Below, piece by piece: positions 16,989-26,848 of a stretch of 64,000 nt of DNA (position 1 is the stretch's first letter; every line of letters starts with the position of its first letter). The notes below the pieces were generated by a model, which was not told where the DNA came from, did not search any database, and worked only from the letters and a program-made list of their open reading frames with translations. The position numbers were made by a program, and so were the translations under genes. The stretch covers positions 124,001 through 188,000 of the forward strand of contig POSG01000003.1 of NCBI GenBank assembly GCA_003314535.1, read 5' to 3'. Source of the DNA: Geobacter sp. (lineage in GTDB: Bacteria; Desulfobacterota; Desulfuromonadia; Geobacterales; Geobacteraceae).

Positions 16989-18197
16989 TCACCCCACGGA
17001 GGACCCGATATTGAAAATCGGCAAATACATGACGATAACAATAAGCCCTATCACCAAACCCATGAAAATCATTATTGCCGGTTCTATGGAAGTGGTCACA
17101 AGGGTCAGCCTGTTTTCCAGTTCCTCGTCGAAATAGTCGGAAACATCAGCCAGCATTTCCTCCAGTGACCCGGTTGTTTCTCCCACGCCGAGCATCCGCA
17201 GTGCAAGGGGCGGCATTACCCTGACGGAATCCAGGGCAGCCGACAGGCGGGTTCCCTCTTCAACCCTGGTCACCGCTTCCAGCATCTTGCGCTCCAGCAC
17301 CCGGTTGTCAAGCGTGCCGACCGACATCTTCAGGGATTCGATTATGGGAACACCACTACCCAGCACTGTTGCAAACGTCCTGGTAAAGCTTGTTATTGCG
17401 TAGTCCCTTACCATGAGTCCGGCAAGTGGAATCCTGAGTTTCAAGCCATCGATCCAGAATCTGCCGCTTTCCGTAGCCGCCCAGCGCCGGAACGCGAAAA
17501 AGGCCGCGACCGCAAGAAGCACAACAAGCAGGATGTACTTTTTCAGCGTCACGGCAAAAGATATGAGCAATTGCGTCGCCAGCGGAAGCTGCGAGCCGGC
17601 GTCGCTGTATACCTTACTCAAGGTCGGTATCACATAGACCATGAGGATGGAAATAACCATGACAGCCATGCATACCAGTATGGCCGGATAGAACATGGCG
17701 GTCAGGAGCTTCTTTTTCAGCGCCTCGACCCTTTTCAGATAGGCGATGAAGCGCCGGATCGTCGTGGCAAGGTCACCGGTCCGCTCACCGGCGCGCACCG
17801 AAGCCACATAGAGATACGGAAAGACCTTCGGGTACTGCTCGAATGCTTCCGAAAGCGCCGCCCCTCCCTTCACTTCGTTTCTGACCTCCCTGAGCGTGGC
17901 TGCCAGAAGACCCTTGTCGATCCTCTCCAGTATGGTGTCCAGTGCTGCAATTATGGGCAAGCCTGCCTTGACGAGCACGAGGAATTCCTGGTTGAAGGCC
18001 AGCAGTTCCTTGTTCCTGACCCGGCGGCGGACGGTCTCACTGCCGCTGAAAACCCGGAACGATTTCCTTTTGATCTCGAAGACGAAAAAGCCCTGGTCTT
18101 CCAGGCCGCGACACAGTATGTCCCTGTCCTGCGCCTCCAAGTCCTTCTCGACTATCCTGCCGTCGGGGGATCCAAGTTTGCATGAAAATAGTGCCAT
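16989..18197 (-). CDS. gspF: Type II secretion/pilus inner-membrane platform protein (GspF/PilC family)
   Basis: 402 aa with two T2SSF domains (about 70-195 and 270-395), each followed by hydrophobic helices (VCMAVMVISILMVYVIP and IFMGLVIGLIVIVMYLPIF). Typical motifs are FLVLVKAGLPI, VRAGERTGDL and ALRMLGVGETTGSLEEML. GspF anchors the ATPase and pseudopilin assembly at the inner membrane. It is first of the nine-gene cluster reading gspF-gspE-pilM-pilN-pilO-gspC/pilP-secretin-two pseudopilins. Confidence 0.94.
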   Translation of the reverse strand: MALFSCKLGSPDGRIVEKDLEAQDRDILCRGLEDQGFFVFEIKRKSFRVFSGSETVRRRVRNKELLAFNQEFLVLVKAGLPIIAALDTILERIDKGLLAATLREVRNEVKGGAALSEAFEQYPKVFPYLYVASVRAGERTGDLATTIRRFIAYLKRVEALKKKLLTAMFYPAILVCMAVMVISILMVYVIPTLSKVYSDAGSQLPLATQLLISFAVTLKKYILLVVLLAVAAFFAFRRWAATESGRFWIDGLKLRIPLAGLMVRDYAITSFTRTFATVLGSGVPIIESLKMSVGTLDNRVLERKMLEAVTRVEEGTRLSAALDSVRVMPPLALRMLGVGETTGSLEEMLADVSDYFDEELENRLTLVTTSIEPAIMIFMGLVIGLIVIVMYLPIFNIGSSVG

Positions 18198-18204
18198 GGC
18201 ATTA

Positions 18205-18232
18205 GTTATAACGTAAGTGTGCTGTTGTTCAA
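18205..18232 (-). promoter_or_regulatory. Possible promoter of the secretion cluster
   Basis: TTGAAC (18227-18232) and TATAAC (18205-18210) are 16 nt apart, directly upstream of gspF; the -10 lies only about 8 nt before the ATG, so a transcript from it would be nearly leaderless. Confidence 0.35.
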
Positions 18233-18278
18233 CCCGCTCAAAACGAAGCGCGTTTGGCGCAGTCTTGAGGTCTCTCTT

Positions 18279-18464
18279 TCATGTGTTGATCATGCCGATT
18301 ATCCAGAGAGCGTAAGAGCCCAGGAATAATCCCCCCCATCCCAAGGCGCTCCCGGTCCTCATGATGTTCCTTGCAGGAAAACAGCACAGGATGAATCCGG
18401 CAGCGGAAGCGATCCATCCCCAGAAACCGATCTCACAGAGAAGCGCCCAGGTTCCGGCCGTCAT
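18279..18464 (-). CDS. Small 61-aa membrane protein coupled to the glycosyltransferase gene
   Basis: 61 aa with two hydrophobic segments (about 4-27 and 38-58) separated by a short basic turn (FPARNIMR). A strong GGGAGG lies 5 nt before the ATG, and the first 32 nt overlap the end of the upstream glycosyltransferase in another frame, which indicates translational coupling. I do not recognise a family. A small two-helix partner of a polyprenol-phosphate glycosyltransferase would fit, but this is inference from position only. Confidence 0.65.
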   Translation of the reverse strand: MTAGTWALLCEIGFWGWIASAAGFILCCFPARNIMRTGSALGWGGLFLGSYALWIIGMINT

Positions 18465-19197
18465 GCCGACCTCCCTGCAGCAGCCACCGCCTGAGCAGGG
18501 AGCCGATTTTCAGTTTCCAGACCATGACAACAGCTTCCCTTACGATTTTTTTCGACATCTTCGATGTCCCTGCGTGCCGGTCTATGAAGATGATCGGCAC
18601 CTCTCCCAGGCGGTAGCCTTTTTCCATGCAGCGGAAATTCATCTCGATCTGGAACGAGTATCCATCAGACTTTATGGTGTTCAGGTCGAAGGATTCGAGG
18701 ACCTCGCGTCGAAAGCCCTTGAAGCCGCTCGTGCAGTCCGAAAGTCGCAGACCGGTAATCAAACGTGTGTAGAGAGTCGCGCAATAGCTCAGCACGAGCC
18801 TGCGAATGGGCCAGTTGACGACACTGACGCCGTTCAGGTACCTGGAACCGACCACCAGGTCATATTTTTCCAGAGCAGCCACCAAGAAAGGAATGCTTGC
18901 GGGATCATGGGAAAAATCCGCATCCATTTCCAGTATTTTCTGCGCCCCCATCGCAAGAGCAGCTGAAAACCCTTCCCGGTAAGCCGACCCCAGGCCTTTC
19001 TTGGCATCCCGGCGCAGGAGGTGTACCCGTTCGTTTGCAGCCGCCATTTCGGCAACAGTCGCTCCCGTCCCGTCAGGGGAATTATCGTCCACGATCAGGA
19101 CATGTATTCTCCCGTCCTGGGAAAGGACTTCCGGTATCAGCCTGATTATGTTTTCGCGTTCATTATAAGTCGGTATTACTACAACTATCATATCCAA
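18433..19197 (-). CDS. Family 2 glycosyltransferase, dolichol/polyprenol-phosphate mannosyltransferase type
   Basis: 254 aa, soluble, without C-terminal membrane helices. The N-terminus VVIPTYNERENI, IVDDNSPDGT, the acidic metal-binding DADFSHDP and GSRYLNG are hallmarks of DPM1-like GT2 enzymes, which load a sugar from a nucleotide donor onto a polyprenyl phosphate at the cytosolic membrane face. CTSGFKGFRREVLE and SDGYSFQIEM complete the family pattern. It precedes a tiny membrane protein with which it overlaps. Sugar and acceptor cannot be told from sequence. Confidence 0.9.
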   Translation of the reverse strand: MDMIVVVIPTYNERENIIRLIPEVLSQDGRIHVLIVDDNSPDGTGATVAEMAAANERVHLLRRDAKKGLGSAYREGFSAALAMGAQKILEMDADFSHDPASIPFLVAALEKYDLVVGSRYLNGVSVVNWPIRRLVLSYCATLYTRLITGLRLSDCTSGFKGFRREVLESFDLNTIKSDGYSFQIEMNFRCMEKGYRLGEVPIIFIDRHAGTSKMSKKIVREAVVMVWKLKIGSLLRRWLLQGGRHDGRNLGASL

Positions 19198-19269
19198 AGC
19201 GCCCGGCCGGAAAGAATCGCGCCATGGCGACTATTCCAGAAAACTGAATATATTAGAAAATTATTGGCA

Positions 19270-19298
19270 AGAATACGTTTTTTCAATAAGTAAGTCAA
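19270..19298 (-). promoter_or_regulatory. Promoter for the glycosyltransferase gene
   Basis: TTGACT (19293-19298) and TATTCT (19270-19275) are 17 nt apart in an AT-rich gap, about 75 nt before the start codon. Confidence 0.45.
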
Positions 19299-19339
19299 GG
19301 GAAAGGGGCATTGGCGAGACTTTGTTGGGTCAATTTCAT

Positions 19340-19366
19340 GAAAAAAGGCCATGCTCGCGCATGGCC
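19340..19366 (-). terminator. Intrinsic terminator after the Asp-Val-Asp tRNA cluster
   Basis: Minus-strand hairpin GGGCCATGCG/CGAGCATGGCC followed by six Ts. It lies 12 nt beyond the last tRNA-Asp. Confidence 0.85.
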
Positions 19367-19377
19367 CATTTCGGTTC

Positions 19378-19454
<77 letters not shown>

Positions 19455-19512
19455 CGTGCAGACTTTTCATCTGTATGATTTTATGAAAGGGACCTGGTCC
19501 CTTGCTGTGGCA

Positions 19513-19588
19513 TGGTGGGCGAAACAGGGATCGAACCTGTGACATCCAGCTTGTAAGGCTGGCGCTCTCCCAGCTGAGCTATTCGCCC
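19513..19588 (-). tRNA. tRNA-Val (anticodon TAC)
   Basis: Minus-strand cloverleaf: acceptor GGGCGAA/TTCGCCC, anticodon loop CTTACAA (TAC), T-loop GTTCGATCC, encoded CCA. It lies between two identical tRNA-Asp genes. Confidence 0.97.
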
Positions 19589-19595
19589 TTCGAAA

Positions 19596-19672
<77 letters not shown>

Positions 19673-19684
19673 GAATTTTCTCGA

Positions 19685-19978
19685 TTACTTCTTCTTCTTG
19701 GCAGTGGTGTTCACAAGGTCCTTCAGGCCTTTGCCGGGTTTGAACTTGGGAGACACGGAAGCGGGTATGGAAATCTTTTTCCCCGTTTGCGGGTTCTGAC
19801 CTTTGCGTGCTGCACGCTTGACAGTGCTGAAAGTTCCGAAACCCACAAGGCTCAGCTTGTCACCTTTTTTCAGGCAGGCAGCCACATTTTCCAGTAGGGA
19901 CTTCAAAACCTTGTCGGCTTCCACTTTTGTAAGGCCGGCTCCATCCGCAACAGCGGCAATAAGTTCTGCTTTAGTCAC
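19685..19978 (-). CDS. hup: DNA-binding protein HU, GTG start
   Basis: 97 aa. The sequence TKAELIAAVADGAGLTKVEADKVLK, the GDKLSLVGFGTF turn and KRAARKGQNPQTGKKI (the DNA-clasping arm) define HU/IHF, a dimeric nucleoid protein that bends DNA. RKGQNPQTG favours HU over IHF. Start: GTG at 19976-19978 with GGGGAGG 6 nt upstream; an earlier ATG lacks a ribosome site. The C-terminus ends in a lysine tail. A near-consensus promoter lies upstream and three tRNA genes follow at once. Confidence 0.94.
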   Translation of the reverse strand: MTKAELIAAVADGAGLTKVEADKVLKSLLENVAACLKKGDKLSLVGFGTFSTVKRAARKGQNPQTGKKISIPASVSPKFKPGKGLKDLVNTTAKKKK

Positions 19979-20031
19979 TCGCCACCTCCCCAGGTAAATA
20001 CATTTTTTATGTCTCCGCAAACAGACGCATA

Positions 20032-20060
20032 TTTATATCAGCGGGTAGTTTCGGTGTCAA
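20032..20060 (-). promoter_or_regulatory. Sigma-70 promoter for HU
   Basis: Perfect -35 TTGACA (20055-20060), 17-nt spacer, -10 TATAAA (20032-20037), about 55 nt upstream of the GTG start. Confidence 0.72.
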
Positions 20061-20097
20061 GCGATTTTTAGCCGCAACAGATTGCAAATGCTCTTCC

Positions 20098-22515
20098 TCA
20101 ATGGGCTGTCGCGGATGTCTCCGAAAATGCGGCGGTTACTTCCCGCGTCCGGAGAAACTCCGGCATGCAGGACTTGCCGGTAAGAGCCCTGTCCAGGACC
20201 TCGTCCATGTGATTCACCAGGTGGACGCGAATTCCGGTCAGCACTTCCTTTGGTATCTCTTCCAGGTCCTTCCGGTTGGCGCGGGGGATCATGACCGTTT
20301 TCATGCCGCCCCTCCTCGCGGCGAGGATTTTCTCCTTCAACCCTCCAATGGGCAGCACCGTGCCGCGTAGCGTGACCTCGCCGGTCATTGCGCAATCACG
20401 CCTCACAGCGCGGCCGGTAATGGCGGAAGTCAGGGCCGTGGCCATGGTTATACCGGCTGAGGGGCCATCCTTGGGAATGGCGCCTTCGGGCACATGGATG
20501 TGAATCTCCGCGTTCTGAAAGAAGTCTTTTTCCAGCCCCAGGTAAACGGCGCGTGAACGCACATAGGTCAGGGCGGCCTGGGCCGACTCCTGCATGACCT
20601 CGCCCAGCTTGCCCGTGATGTTCAGCTTACCCTTGCCCGGCAGCACGGTCACCTCGATATTGAGAAGCTCGCCGCCGGTTTCGGTCCAGGCCAGTCCGGA
20701 AACCACTCCGACCGAATCCTTTTCCTCGACGCTGCCGTGGCTGAATCGCTGCGGCCCCAGCATGTCACGGACATGGGAAGGGCGCAGGACGATTTTCCGC
20801 ACAGCGCCTTTGACCGTCCTGTGGGCGATCTTCCTGCACAGCCCGGCTATCTCGCGCTCCAGGTTCCGCACCCCGGCTTCGCGGGTGTAATAACGGATGA
20901 GCTCCATGAGCGCCTGCCGGGAAAAGGCGACCTTTGCGGCCGACAACCCGTGGCCTTCTATCTGTTTCGGGACAAGATACCTCTCGGCAATCGACAGCTT
21001 CTCCATTTCCGTATAGCCTTCGATGCGGATCACCTCCAGCCGGTCCAGAAGCGGGCGGGGCACGGTATGGAGGGAATTGGCCGTGGTTATGAACATGACC
21101 CTTGACAGATCGTAGTCCACATCGAGGAAATGATCGCTGAAGGCATGGTTCTGCTCAGGGTCCAGCACCTCGAGGAGTGCCGATGCAGGGTCCCCGCGGA
21201 AATCCGAACTCATTTTGTCCAGTTCGTCCAAAAGGAACAGGGGATTGCTAGAGCCTGCCTTTTTAAGGTTGTGTATGATCTTGCCCGGCATGGCGCCCAC
21301 ATAGGTCCTGCGGTGCCCCCTGATTTCCGCCTCGTCCCTCAGCCCTCCCAGGGACATTTTCACGAAGGAGCGCCCCGTTGCCCTGGCAATGGAGCGGGCA
21401 AGCGAAGTTTTGCCGACCCCCGGAGGGCCGACCAGGCAGATTATCGGGCCTTTCAACTTCTTCAGGAGAGTGGCGACCGACAGGTACTCGAGTATGCGTT
21501 CCTTTACCTTCTCCAGGCCGAAATGATCGGCATCCAGTATCGCTTCGGCCTCGGCGATATCCGACTTCTCCTCGGCAAACGAACCCCACGGCAGGGAAAC
21601 CAGCCAGTCGACGTAATTCCTGACAACCGCTGCCTCGGCAGAAGTGGGAGACATGAGCTTGAGTTTTTTCAGTTCGGCCAGCGCCTTGGTTTTCGCCTCC
21701 GGGGACAGTGTTCCGCTGTTGATTTTTCCTTCGAGGTCGAGGAGGTCCTGCCTGAAGTCGTCTTTTCCGCCCAGCTCCTTCTGGATGGCCCTCATCTGCT
21801 CATTGAGATAATACTCCTTCTGGGTTTTCTCCATCTGCCTCTTGACGCGGGCCTGAATCTTCCTTTCGATCTGCAGTATCTCGATCTCGGACTCCATCAG
21901 GACCAGCAAGCGTTCCAGCCTGGCTGAGGGCGATGCAATGGACAGGAGATCCTGCTTGTCATCCATCTTGAGCGCAAAATGGGAAGCCGCGGTATCAGCC
22001 AGACGGGACGGTTCGTCTATGTCGCCTACCGTGCTTACCGTTTCCTGCGGTATCTTCTTTGTGAGTGTCGCATAGGTTTCGAATGTCGCCTTTACCCGGC
22101 GCATCATTGCTTCGATCTCGGCATCGACCACGTCGGATTCGTGGACCTCCTCCACCTCTGCCATGAAGAAGGACTCACCGGGAATGAAACGCTGTATCGT
22201 TCCCCTTCGCCTCCCTTCCACAAGGACCTTTACGGTACGGTCCGGCAGGTTCAGCAGCTGGATGATGCGGCAAACGGTTCCATTGACATGTATGTCGTCC
22301 TGCCCGGGGTCATCCGTCTGTGCGCTCTTCTGTGCGGCAAGGAAGATCTGCCTGCCGCCTTCCATCGCGGCCTGCAGGGCGCGGATCGACTTCTCCCTCC
22401 CCACGAAAAGCGGCACCACCATGTGGGGAAAGACCGATATGTCGCGTAATGGCAAAAGAGGGAACCTTGCGAGATTCCCTCTCTGTACATCAGCTTCCGG
22501 TGTAGTTTTGCTCAT
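20098..22515 (-). CDS. lon: ATP-dependent protease Lon
   Basis: 805 aa from ATG 22513-22515. It has the N-terminal substrate-binding domain ([22 protein letters not shown]), the AAA+ domain with Walker A GPPGVGKT (363-370) and Walker B FLLDELDK, and the LonC protease domain with the Ser686 (PKDGPSAG) and Lys729 (GGLKEK) dyad. It degrades misfolded and regulatory proteins in the cytosol. The start lies 16 nt after clpX stops, so it is the last gene of a tig-clpP-clpX-lon run. The ribosome site is weak (CAGGG). Confidence 0.97.
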   Translation of the reverse strand: MSKTTPEADVQRGNLARFPLLPLRDISVFPHMVVPLFVGREKSIRALQAAMEGGRQIFLAAQKSAQTDDPGQDDIHVNGTVCRIIQLLNLPDRTVKVLVEGRRRGTIQRFIPGESFFMAEVEEVHESDVVDAEIEAMMRRVKATFETYATLTKKIPQETVSTVGDIDEPSRLADTAASHFALKMDDKQDLLSIASPSARLERLLVLMESEIEILQIERKIQARVKRQMEKTQKEYYLNEQMRAIQKELGGKDDFRQDLLDLEGKINSGTLSPEAKTKALAELKKLKLMSPTSAEAAVVRNYVDWLVSLPWGSFAEEKSDIAEAEAILDADHFGLEKVKERILEYLSVATLLKKLKGPIICLVGPPGVGKTSLARSIARATGRSFVKMSLGGLRDEAEIRGHRRTYVGAMPGKIIHNLKKAGSSNPLFLLDELDKMSSDFRGDPASALLEVLDPEQNHAFSDHFLDVDYDLSRVMFITTANSLHTVPRPLLDRLEVIRIEGYTEMEKLSIAERYLVPKQIEGHGLSAAKVAFSRQALMELIRYYTREAGVRNLEREIAGLCRKIAHRTVKGAVRKIVLRPSHVRDMLGPQRFSHGSVEEKDSVGVVSGLAWTETGGELLNIEVTVLPGKGKLNITGKLGEVMQESAQAALTYVRSRAVYLGLEKDFFQNAEIHIHVPEGAIPKDGPSAGITMATALTSAITGRAVRRDCAMTGEVTLRGTVLPIGGLKEKILAARRGGMKTVMIPRANRKDLEEIPKEVLTGIRVHLVNHMDEVLDRALTGKSCMPEFLRTREVTAAFSETSATAH

Positions 22516-22531
22516 GCCCTGTATCCGCGCC

Positions 22532-23785
22532 TCATGCCGATTCCGCGACATTTTCATAGACTATGATGGGCTTTTCCTTGTTGTTGATGACATCCTCGTG
22601 TATGACGACTTCCTTCACCAGGGACTGGGAAGGGATGTCGTACATCACGTCGAGCATGGCGTTTTCCAGGATGGAGCGCAGCCCCCGGGCGCCCGTTTTC
22701 CGCTTGAGCGCTTCCTGCGCAATTGCCACGAGCGAGCCATCGGTGAACTTGAGTTTCACGTGCTCCATTTCGAACAGTTTCTGGTACTGCTTTATGAGAG
22801 CGTTCTTCGGCTCCTTGAGTATCTGGACCATGGCTTCCTCATCCAGTTCGCTCAGGGTAGCCAGAACAGGCAGGCGGCCTATGAATTCCGGTATGAAGCC
22901 GAACCTGAGGAGGTCTTCGGGAGTGACTTCGGACAGGAACTCTCCTGCGCGTTTTTCTACCTTCTTTTTCACGTCCGCGCCGAAACCGAGCGTCTTCACC
23001 CCGATCCGCTGCTGGAGGATATTGTCCAGGCCGGAAAACGCGCCGCCGCAGATAAACAGTATGTCGGTCGTATCAACCTTGAGGAACTCCTGTTGCGGAT
23101 GCTTGCGGCCGCCCTTGGGCGGAACGCTCGCAACGGTACCCTCGATTATCTTCAAGAGCGCCTGCTGAACACCTTCACCGGAAACGTCCCTGGTGATGGA
23201 GGGTGAATCGGACTTGCGGGCTATCTTGTCGATCTCGTCGATATAGATTATGCCCTTCTGGGCCTTTTCCACATCATAGTCCGCGGCCTGGAGGAGATTG
23301 AGGATAATGTTCTCCACGTCCTCGCCAACGTAACCTGCCTCGGTAAGATTGGTCGCATCCGCCATGGCGAACGGAACCTTGAGAATCCTGGCCAGGGTCT
23401 GGGCGAGAAGGGTCTTGCCGGAACCCGTGGGTCCGAGGAGAAGGATGTTGCTCTTCTGCATCTCCACGTCACCGGGCTTCTTGACCATCTCGATTCGCTT
23501 GTAGTGATTGTAGACAGCGACCGCGAGGATTTTCTTCGCCCGTTCCTGGCCGATCACGTATTCGTCCAAGACCTCCCTGATCTCCTTGGGCTTGGGAAGC
23601 TTGCGGACATCCGGGGCCATCGCCTCTTCGAGCTTTGTTTCCTCGGCAATTATGTCATTGCATAGCTCTATGCATTCATCGCATATGTAGACCGTGGGGC
23701 CGGCGATGAGCTTCTTCACTTCATCCTGGCTCTTGCCGCAGAAAGAGCAGGTCAGGTTGTTGGATCTGTCATCACGCCGATTCAT
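22532..23785 (-). CDS. clpX: ATP-dependent Clp protease, ATPase subunit ClpX
   Basis: 417 aa. The N-terminal zinc-binding domain has four cysteines (C13, C16, C35, C38), followed by the AAA+ module with Walker A GPTGSGKT (118-125), Walker [10 protein letters not shown] and sensor/arginine motifs. It unfolds tagged proteins and feeds them to ClpP. The start overlaps the clpP stop by four bases. Confidence 0.97.
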   Translation of the reverse strand: MNRRDDRSNNLTCSFCGKSQDEVKKLIAGPTVYICDECIELCNDIIAEETKLEEAMAPDVRKLPKPKEIREVLDEYVIGQERAKKILAVAVYNHYKRIEMVKKPGDVEMQKSNILLLGPTGSGKTLLAQTLARILKVPFAMADATNLTEAGYVGEDVENIILNLLQAADYDVEKAQKGIIYIDEIDKIARKSDSPSITRDVSGEGVQQALLKIIEGTVASVPPKGGRKHPQQEFLKVDTTDILFICGGAFSGLDNILQQRIGVKTLGFGADVKKKVEKRAGEFLSEVTPEDLLRFGFIPEFIGRLPVLATLSELDEEAMVQILKEPKNALIKQYQKLFEMEHVKLKFTDGSLVAIAQEALKRKTGARGLRSILENAMLDVMYDIPSQSLVKEVVIHEDVINNKEKPIIVYENVAESA

Positions 23786-24381
23786 CGGGAACCTCCTGTC
23801 ACGACATTCCTCGATACTATATCGTCAATGATACCATAAGATTTCGCTTCTTCACCAGACATAAAGTAGTCACGCTCGGTGTCCGCCGCCACCTTTTCAT
23901 AGGTCTGCCCGGAATGTTCCGCAAGCATGCGGTTCAGGGTCTCCTTCATGCGCAGTATCTCCTGTGCATGGATATGAATGTCCGTTGCCTGCCCCTGGAA
24001 CCCCCCCAGGGGTTGGTGGATCATTATCCTGGAATTCGCCAGGCTGTAGCGTTTGCCGTTTTCGCCGGCGGCAAGGAGTAGCGCGGCCATGGATGCCGCC
24101 TGCCCCACGCAGATGGTGGAAACCGGGGCCTTTATATACCTCATGGTGTCGTAGATCGCCATGCCCGATGTCACGACACCGCCGGGCGAGTTTATATACA
24201 GATGGATGTCCTTGTCCGGGTCTTCAGCCTCGAGGAAGAGGAGTTGGGCAATGATCAGGTTGGCGACATGGTCGTCAATGGAACCGCCGAGGAACACGAT
24301 CCTGTCCTTCAGAAGCCTGGAATAGATATCGTAAGACCGTTCACCTCTGCCACTTTGCTCGACAACTATTGGTACCAGCAT
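23782..24381 (-). CDS. clpP: ATP-dependent Clp protease, proteolytic subunit ClpP
   Basis: 199 aa, normal length. The catalytic triad is complete: Ser97 (GQAASMAA), His122 (MIHQPLGG) and Asp171. The N-terminal [23 protein letters not shown] stretch is canonical. It forms the tetradecameric barrel that works with ClpX, whose gene follows with a 4-nt overlap, and lies 15 nt downstream of tig. Confidence 0.97.
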   Translation of the reverse strand: MLVPIVVEQSGRGERSYDIYSRLLKDRIVFLGGSIDDHVANLIIAQLLFLEAEDPDKDIHLYINSPGGVVTSGMAIYDTMRYIKAPVSTICVGQAASMAALLLAAGENGKRYSLANSRIMIHQPLGGFQGQATDIHIHAQEILRMKETLNRMLAEHSGQTYEKVAADTERDYFMSGEEAKSYGIIDDIVSRNVVTGGSR

Positions 24382-24396
24382 ACCGCCTCCAAATCT

Positions 24397-25704
24397 TTAT
24401 TGTTTCTCCGAAAGGGCGTCAACTTCTTTAACTTCGGCGCTCTTGAGGAGAAAATCGATCACCTTGTCTTCCCTGAGCTGCATGAAAAGAGTATCCCTGG
24501 CGTAGGGATTGGCGGAATAAATGGCGTTGATCTCTTCAAAATCCTTGTTGGCCTCCGAGGCAATGTCCCTGATCCTGTCTTCAATCTCGGAATCTTCCAC
24601 CGTGATGCCTTCCTTTTCGGCAACCGCGGCCAGAAGTAAAGAACCTTTCACCTGGTTCACGGCGACATCCCGTGACTGGGCCCTGATGGTTTCTTCGCTC
24701 GTGCCTATTTTCGCGAAATCCAGGTTCCGGGACTTGAGATTGTGCCTCATGTTCTCGATCAGGGTCATCTGCTGCTTCTCAACCATGGCTTCGGGCACTT
24801 CGAATTCGTGCTTTGCTATCAGAGCCTTTACCGCCGCATCCTTGAGTTCGTTTTCGATCTTCTGCAGCTCTTCCTTCTCGAAGACCTCACCGATACGCGC
24901 CCTCAGCTCATCCATGTTTTCATAGGGACCGAAGAGCTTGGCGAAGTCGTCATCCAGGGAGGGCAGCTCCTTGGCCTTGATCTCCTTCAGCGTCACCTCG
25001 AAGGTAACCGGCTTGCCGGCCAGCTCGGCAACCCCGTACTCTGCAGGGAAGGTAACCGCGACTTCTTTCGTTGCTCCCACGACCATCCCCACGACCTGCT
25101 CCTCGAAACCGGGGATGAAATGGTTGGATCCCAGCTGCAGCATGTAGTCGACGGCCGCCCCGCGCTCGAAGGGCACTCCGTCGAGAAAGCCCTTGAAATC
25201 TATCATGACGAAATCTCCGTCAGCAGCGGGCCGCTCTTCATCCACCACCTTGAGCTGGGCCATACCCTCCTGGAGTTCGCCGATCCGGCCGTCCACCACT
25301 TCGGGATTGGGAACGTACTTGCGCTTCTCGAGTTCCAGGCCGGCGTAGCCTTTCACATCGATTTCCGGCGCAGTTTCGAAGGTTACCGTGTAGCTGAAGG
25401 CTTCCCCGCGCTTAAGGTCCCCGCTTTCGAAATCGGGCGTGGAAACGGGATTGATCTTTTTCTCCACAAGGGCCTTGGCGTAGGTTTCGTTCACCAGGTT
25501 CTTAAGGACATCGGATTCCATCTTGTCGCTGTAGTACTTTTCAATAATCGGCTGCGGAACCTTCCCTTTCCTGAAGCCCTTTATGGCAGCGCTCTTTCTT
25601 ATCTGAGCGTAAACCTTTTCGATTTCACGGGACACCCTGTCGGACGGGATTTCAAACGAGAGTTTCTTTTTTATCGGGCTGACATTCTCCACATTTACAA
25701 GCAT
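24397..25704 (-). CDS. tig: Trigger factor, ribosome-associated chaperone/peptidyl-prolyl isomerase
   Basis: 435 aa from ATG 25702-25704, with AGAGAGG 7 nt upstream. The N-terminal ribosome-binding domain includes the IKGFRKGKVPQPII loop (GFRxGKxP signature), followed by an FKBP-type isomerase domain (GDFVMIDFKGF...FIPGFEEQVVGM, about 160-245) and a helical C-terminal chaperone domain. It binds nascent chains at the exit tunnel. It starts 100 nt after tRNA-Leu and leads the clpP-clpX-lon run. Confidence 0.96.
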   Translation of the reverse strand: MLVNVENVSPIKKKLSFEIPSDRVSREIEKVYAQIRKSAAIKGFRKGKVPQPIIEKYYSDKMESDVLKNLVNETYAKALVEKKINPVSTPDFESGDLKRGEAFSYTVTFETAPEIDVKGYAGLELEKRKYVPNPEVVDGRIGELQEGMAQLKVVDEERPAADGDFVMIDFKGFLDGVPFERGAAVDYMLQLGSNHFIPGFEEQVVGMVVGATKEVAVTFPAEYGVAELAGKPVTFEVTLKEIKAKELPSLDDDFAKLFGPYENMDELRARIGEVFEKEELQKIENELKDAAVKALIAKHEFEVPEAMVEKQQMTLIENMRHNLKSRNLDFAKIGTSEETIRAQSRDVAVNQVKGSLLLAAVAEKEGITVEDSEIEDRIRDIASEANKDFEEINAIYSANPYARDTLFMQLREDKVIDFLLKSAEVKEVDALSEKQ

Positions 25705-25803
25705 GAACTGACCTCTCTTCGTAATGTATTCGGAATCACGGCATGTTTCGGGAAATTTTGAGGCGTTTCCAGTTGACTCTACCACGGGCAGGCAGGCGGT
25801 GGC

Positions 25804-25886
25804 TGGTGCGAGAGGGGGGAGTTGAACCCCCACGGTTGCCCGCTGGATCCTAAGTCCAGTGCGTCTGCCAGTTCCGCCACTCTCGC
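25804..25886 (-). tRNA. tRNA-Leu (anticodon TAG)
   Basis: Class II tRNA of 83 nt with long variable arm; acceptor GCGAGAG/CTCTCGC, anticodon loop CTTAGGA (TAG), encoded CCA. Last of the Pro-Arg-His-Leu array and 100 nt before tig. Confidence 0.96.
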
Positions 25887-25939
25887 AGATCAAATGCCTC
25901 TATATGACTAAGCCCCGCATTCACGGGGCTCTGGGTAAA

Positions 25940-26016
25940 TGGGGTGGCTGATGGGATTCGAACCCACGGATGAACGAGTCACAGTCGTTAGTGTTAACCG
26001 CTTCACCACAGCCACC
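25940..26016 (-). tRNA. tRNA-His (anticodon GTG)
   Basis: Minus-strand cloverleaf with the extra G-1 pairing opposite the discriminator C, anticodon loop CTGTGAC (GTG), encoded CCA. A 7-bp hairpin (25911-25930) separates it from tRNA-Leu. Confidence 0.96.
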
Positions 26017-26031
26017 ATATCGCGTATAAAC

Positions 26032-26108
<77 letters not shown>

Positions 26109-26112
26109 TTAC

Positions 26113-26190
<78 letters not shown>

Positions 26191-26204
26191 CAGAAAAGAC
26201 CATA

Positions 26205-26233
26205 TTTATACCATGAAGGGAAGTGCAGCGCAA
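26205..26233 (-). promoter_or_regulatory. Promoter for the Pro-Arg-His-Leu tRNA array
   Basis: TTGCGC (26228-26233), 17-nt spacer and TATAAA (26205-26210), 15 nt upstream of tRNA-Pro. Confidence 0.5.
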
Positions 26234-26257
26234 GGACTTTTTCCCGCCAGGAGCGCA

Positions 26258-26848
26258 TCAGCCGTGGGACAGGAATTTCCTCAACTTTTCCAAGGCCTTC
26301 CCACGATGACTGATTCCGTTCTTGATGTCCAGGGACAGCTCCGCAAGGGTTTTCCCGTATCCGGGCACCAGAAACAGCGGATCATATCCGAACCCTCCGT
26401 TGCCCCTCGGCTCCGCCAGGATGATCCCGTGCAACTCGCCGGTGAAGGTGGAGCAGGTTCCATCAGGCAGGCAGAGAGCCGCGACGCAGTGGAACGAAGC
26501 ATGCCTTTGTTCTTCCGGAATGCCGTTCAACTCCCGAAGCAGCTTCTCGTTGTTCTCGGCATCTCCCGCCCCTTCTCCTGCATAGCGTGCCGAAAAGACT
26601 CCCGGCCGGCCGCCCAGAGCTTCAACGACCAGGCCTGAGTCGTCAGCCAGCGCGGGAATGCCCGAAGCCAGCGCAGCGCTCAATGCCTTTTTAAGAGCGT
26701 TGTCCTCGAAAGTCGCTCCGTCCTCGATGACCGGGGGAAGGCCGGGGCAGTCGGCAGCGGACAGAATCCTGTCTACGCAACCATCCAGGGCCTTGCCGAT
26801 TTCAAGGATCTTTCCCCTGTTGCCGCTTGCGACCAGAAGCTCCCTCAC
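26258..26848 (-). CDS. rdgB: Non-canonical purine NTP pyrophosphatase (RdgB/HAM1 family)
   Basis: 196 aa. The N-terminal [39 protein letters not shown] and the C-terminal [10 protein letters not shown] are the ITPase/HAM1 signature. It hydrolyses dITP, XTP and similar deaminated nucleotides to monophosphates and keeps them out of DNA and RNA. The start overlaps the end of rph by four bases; rph-rdgB pairing is common in bacteria. Confidence 0.95.
   Translation of the reverse strand: MRELLVASGNRGKILEIGKALDGCVDRILSAADCPGLPPVIEDGATFEDNALKKALSAALASGIPALADDSGLVVEALGGRPGVFSARYAGEGAGDAENNEKLLRELNGIPEEQRHASFHCVAALCLPDGTCSTFTGELHGIILAEPRGNGGFGYDPLFLVPGYGKTLAELSLDIKNGISHRGKALEKLRKFLSHG

Noticed and set aside
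25911-25930. Hairpin AGCCCCG/CGGGGCT between tRNA-Leu and tRNA-His considered as terminator
   Set aside because: No T-run on the minus strand, and it would cut the tRNA array in two; more likely a processing structure or chance.
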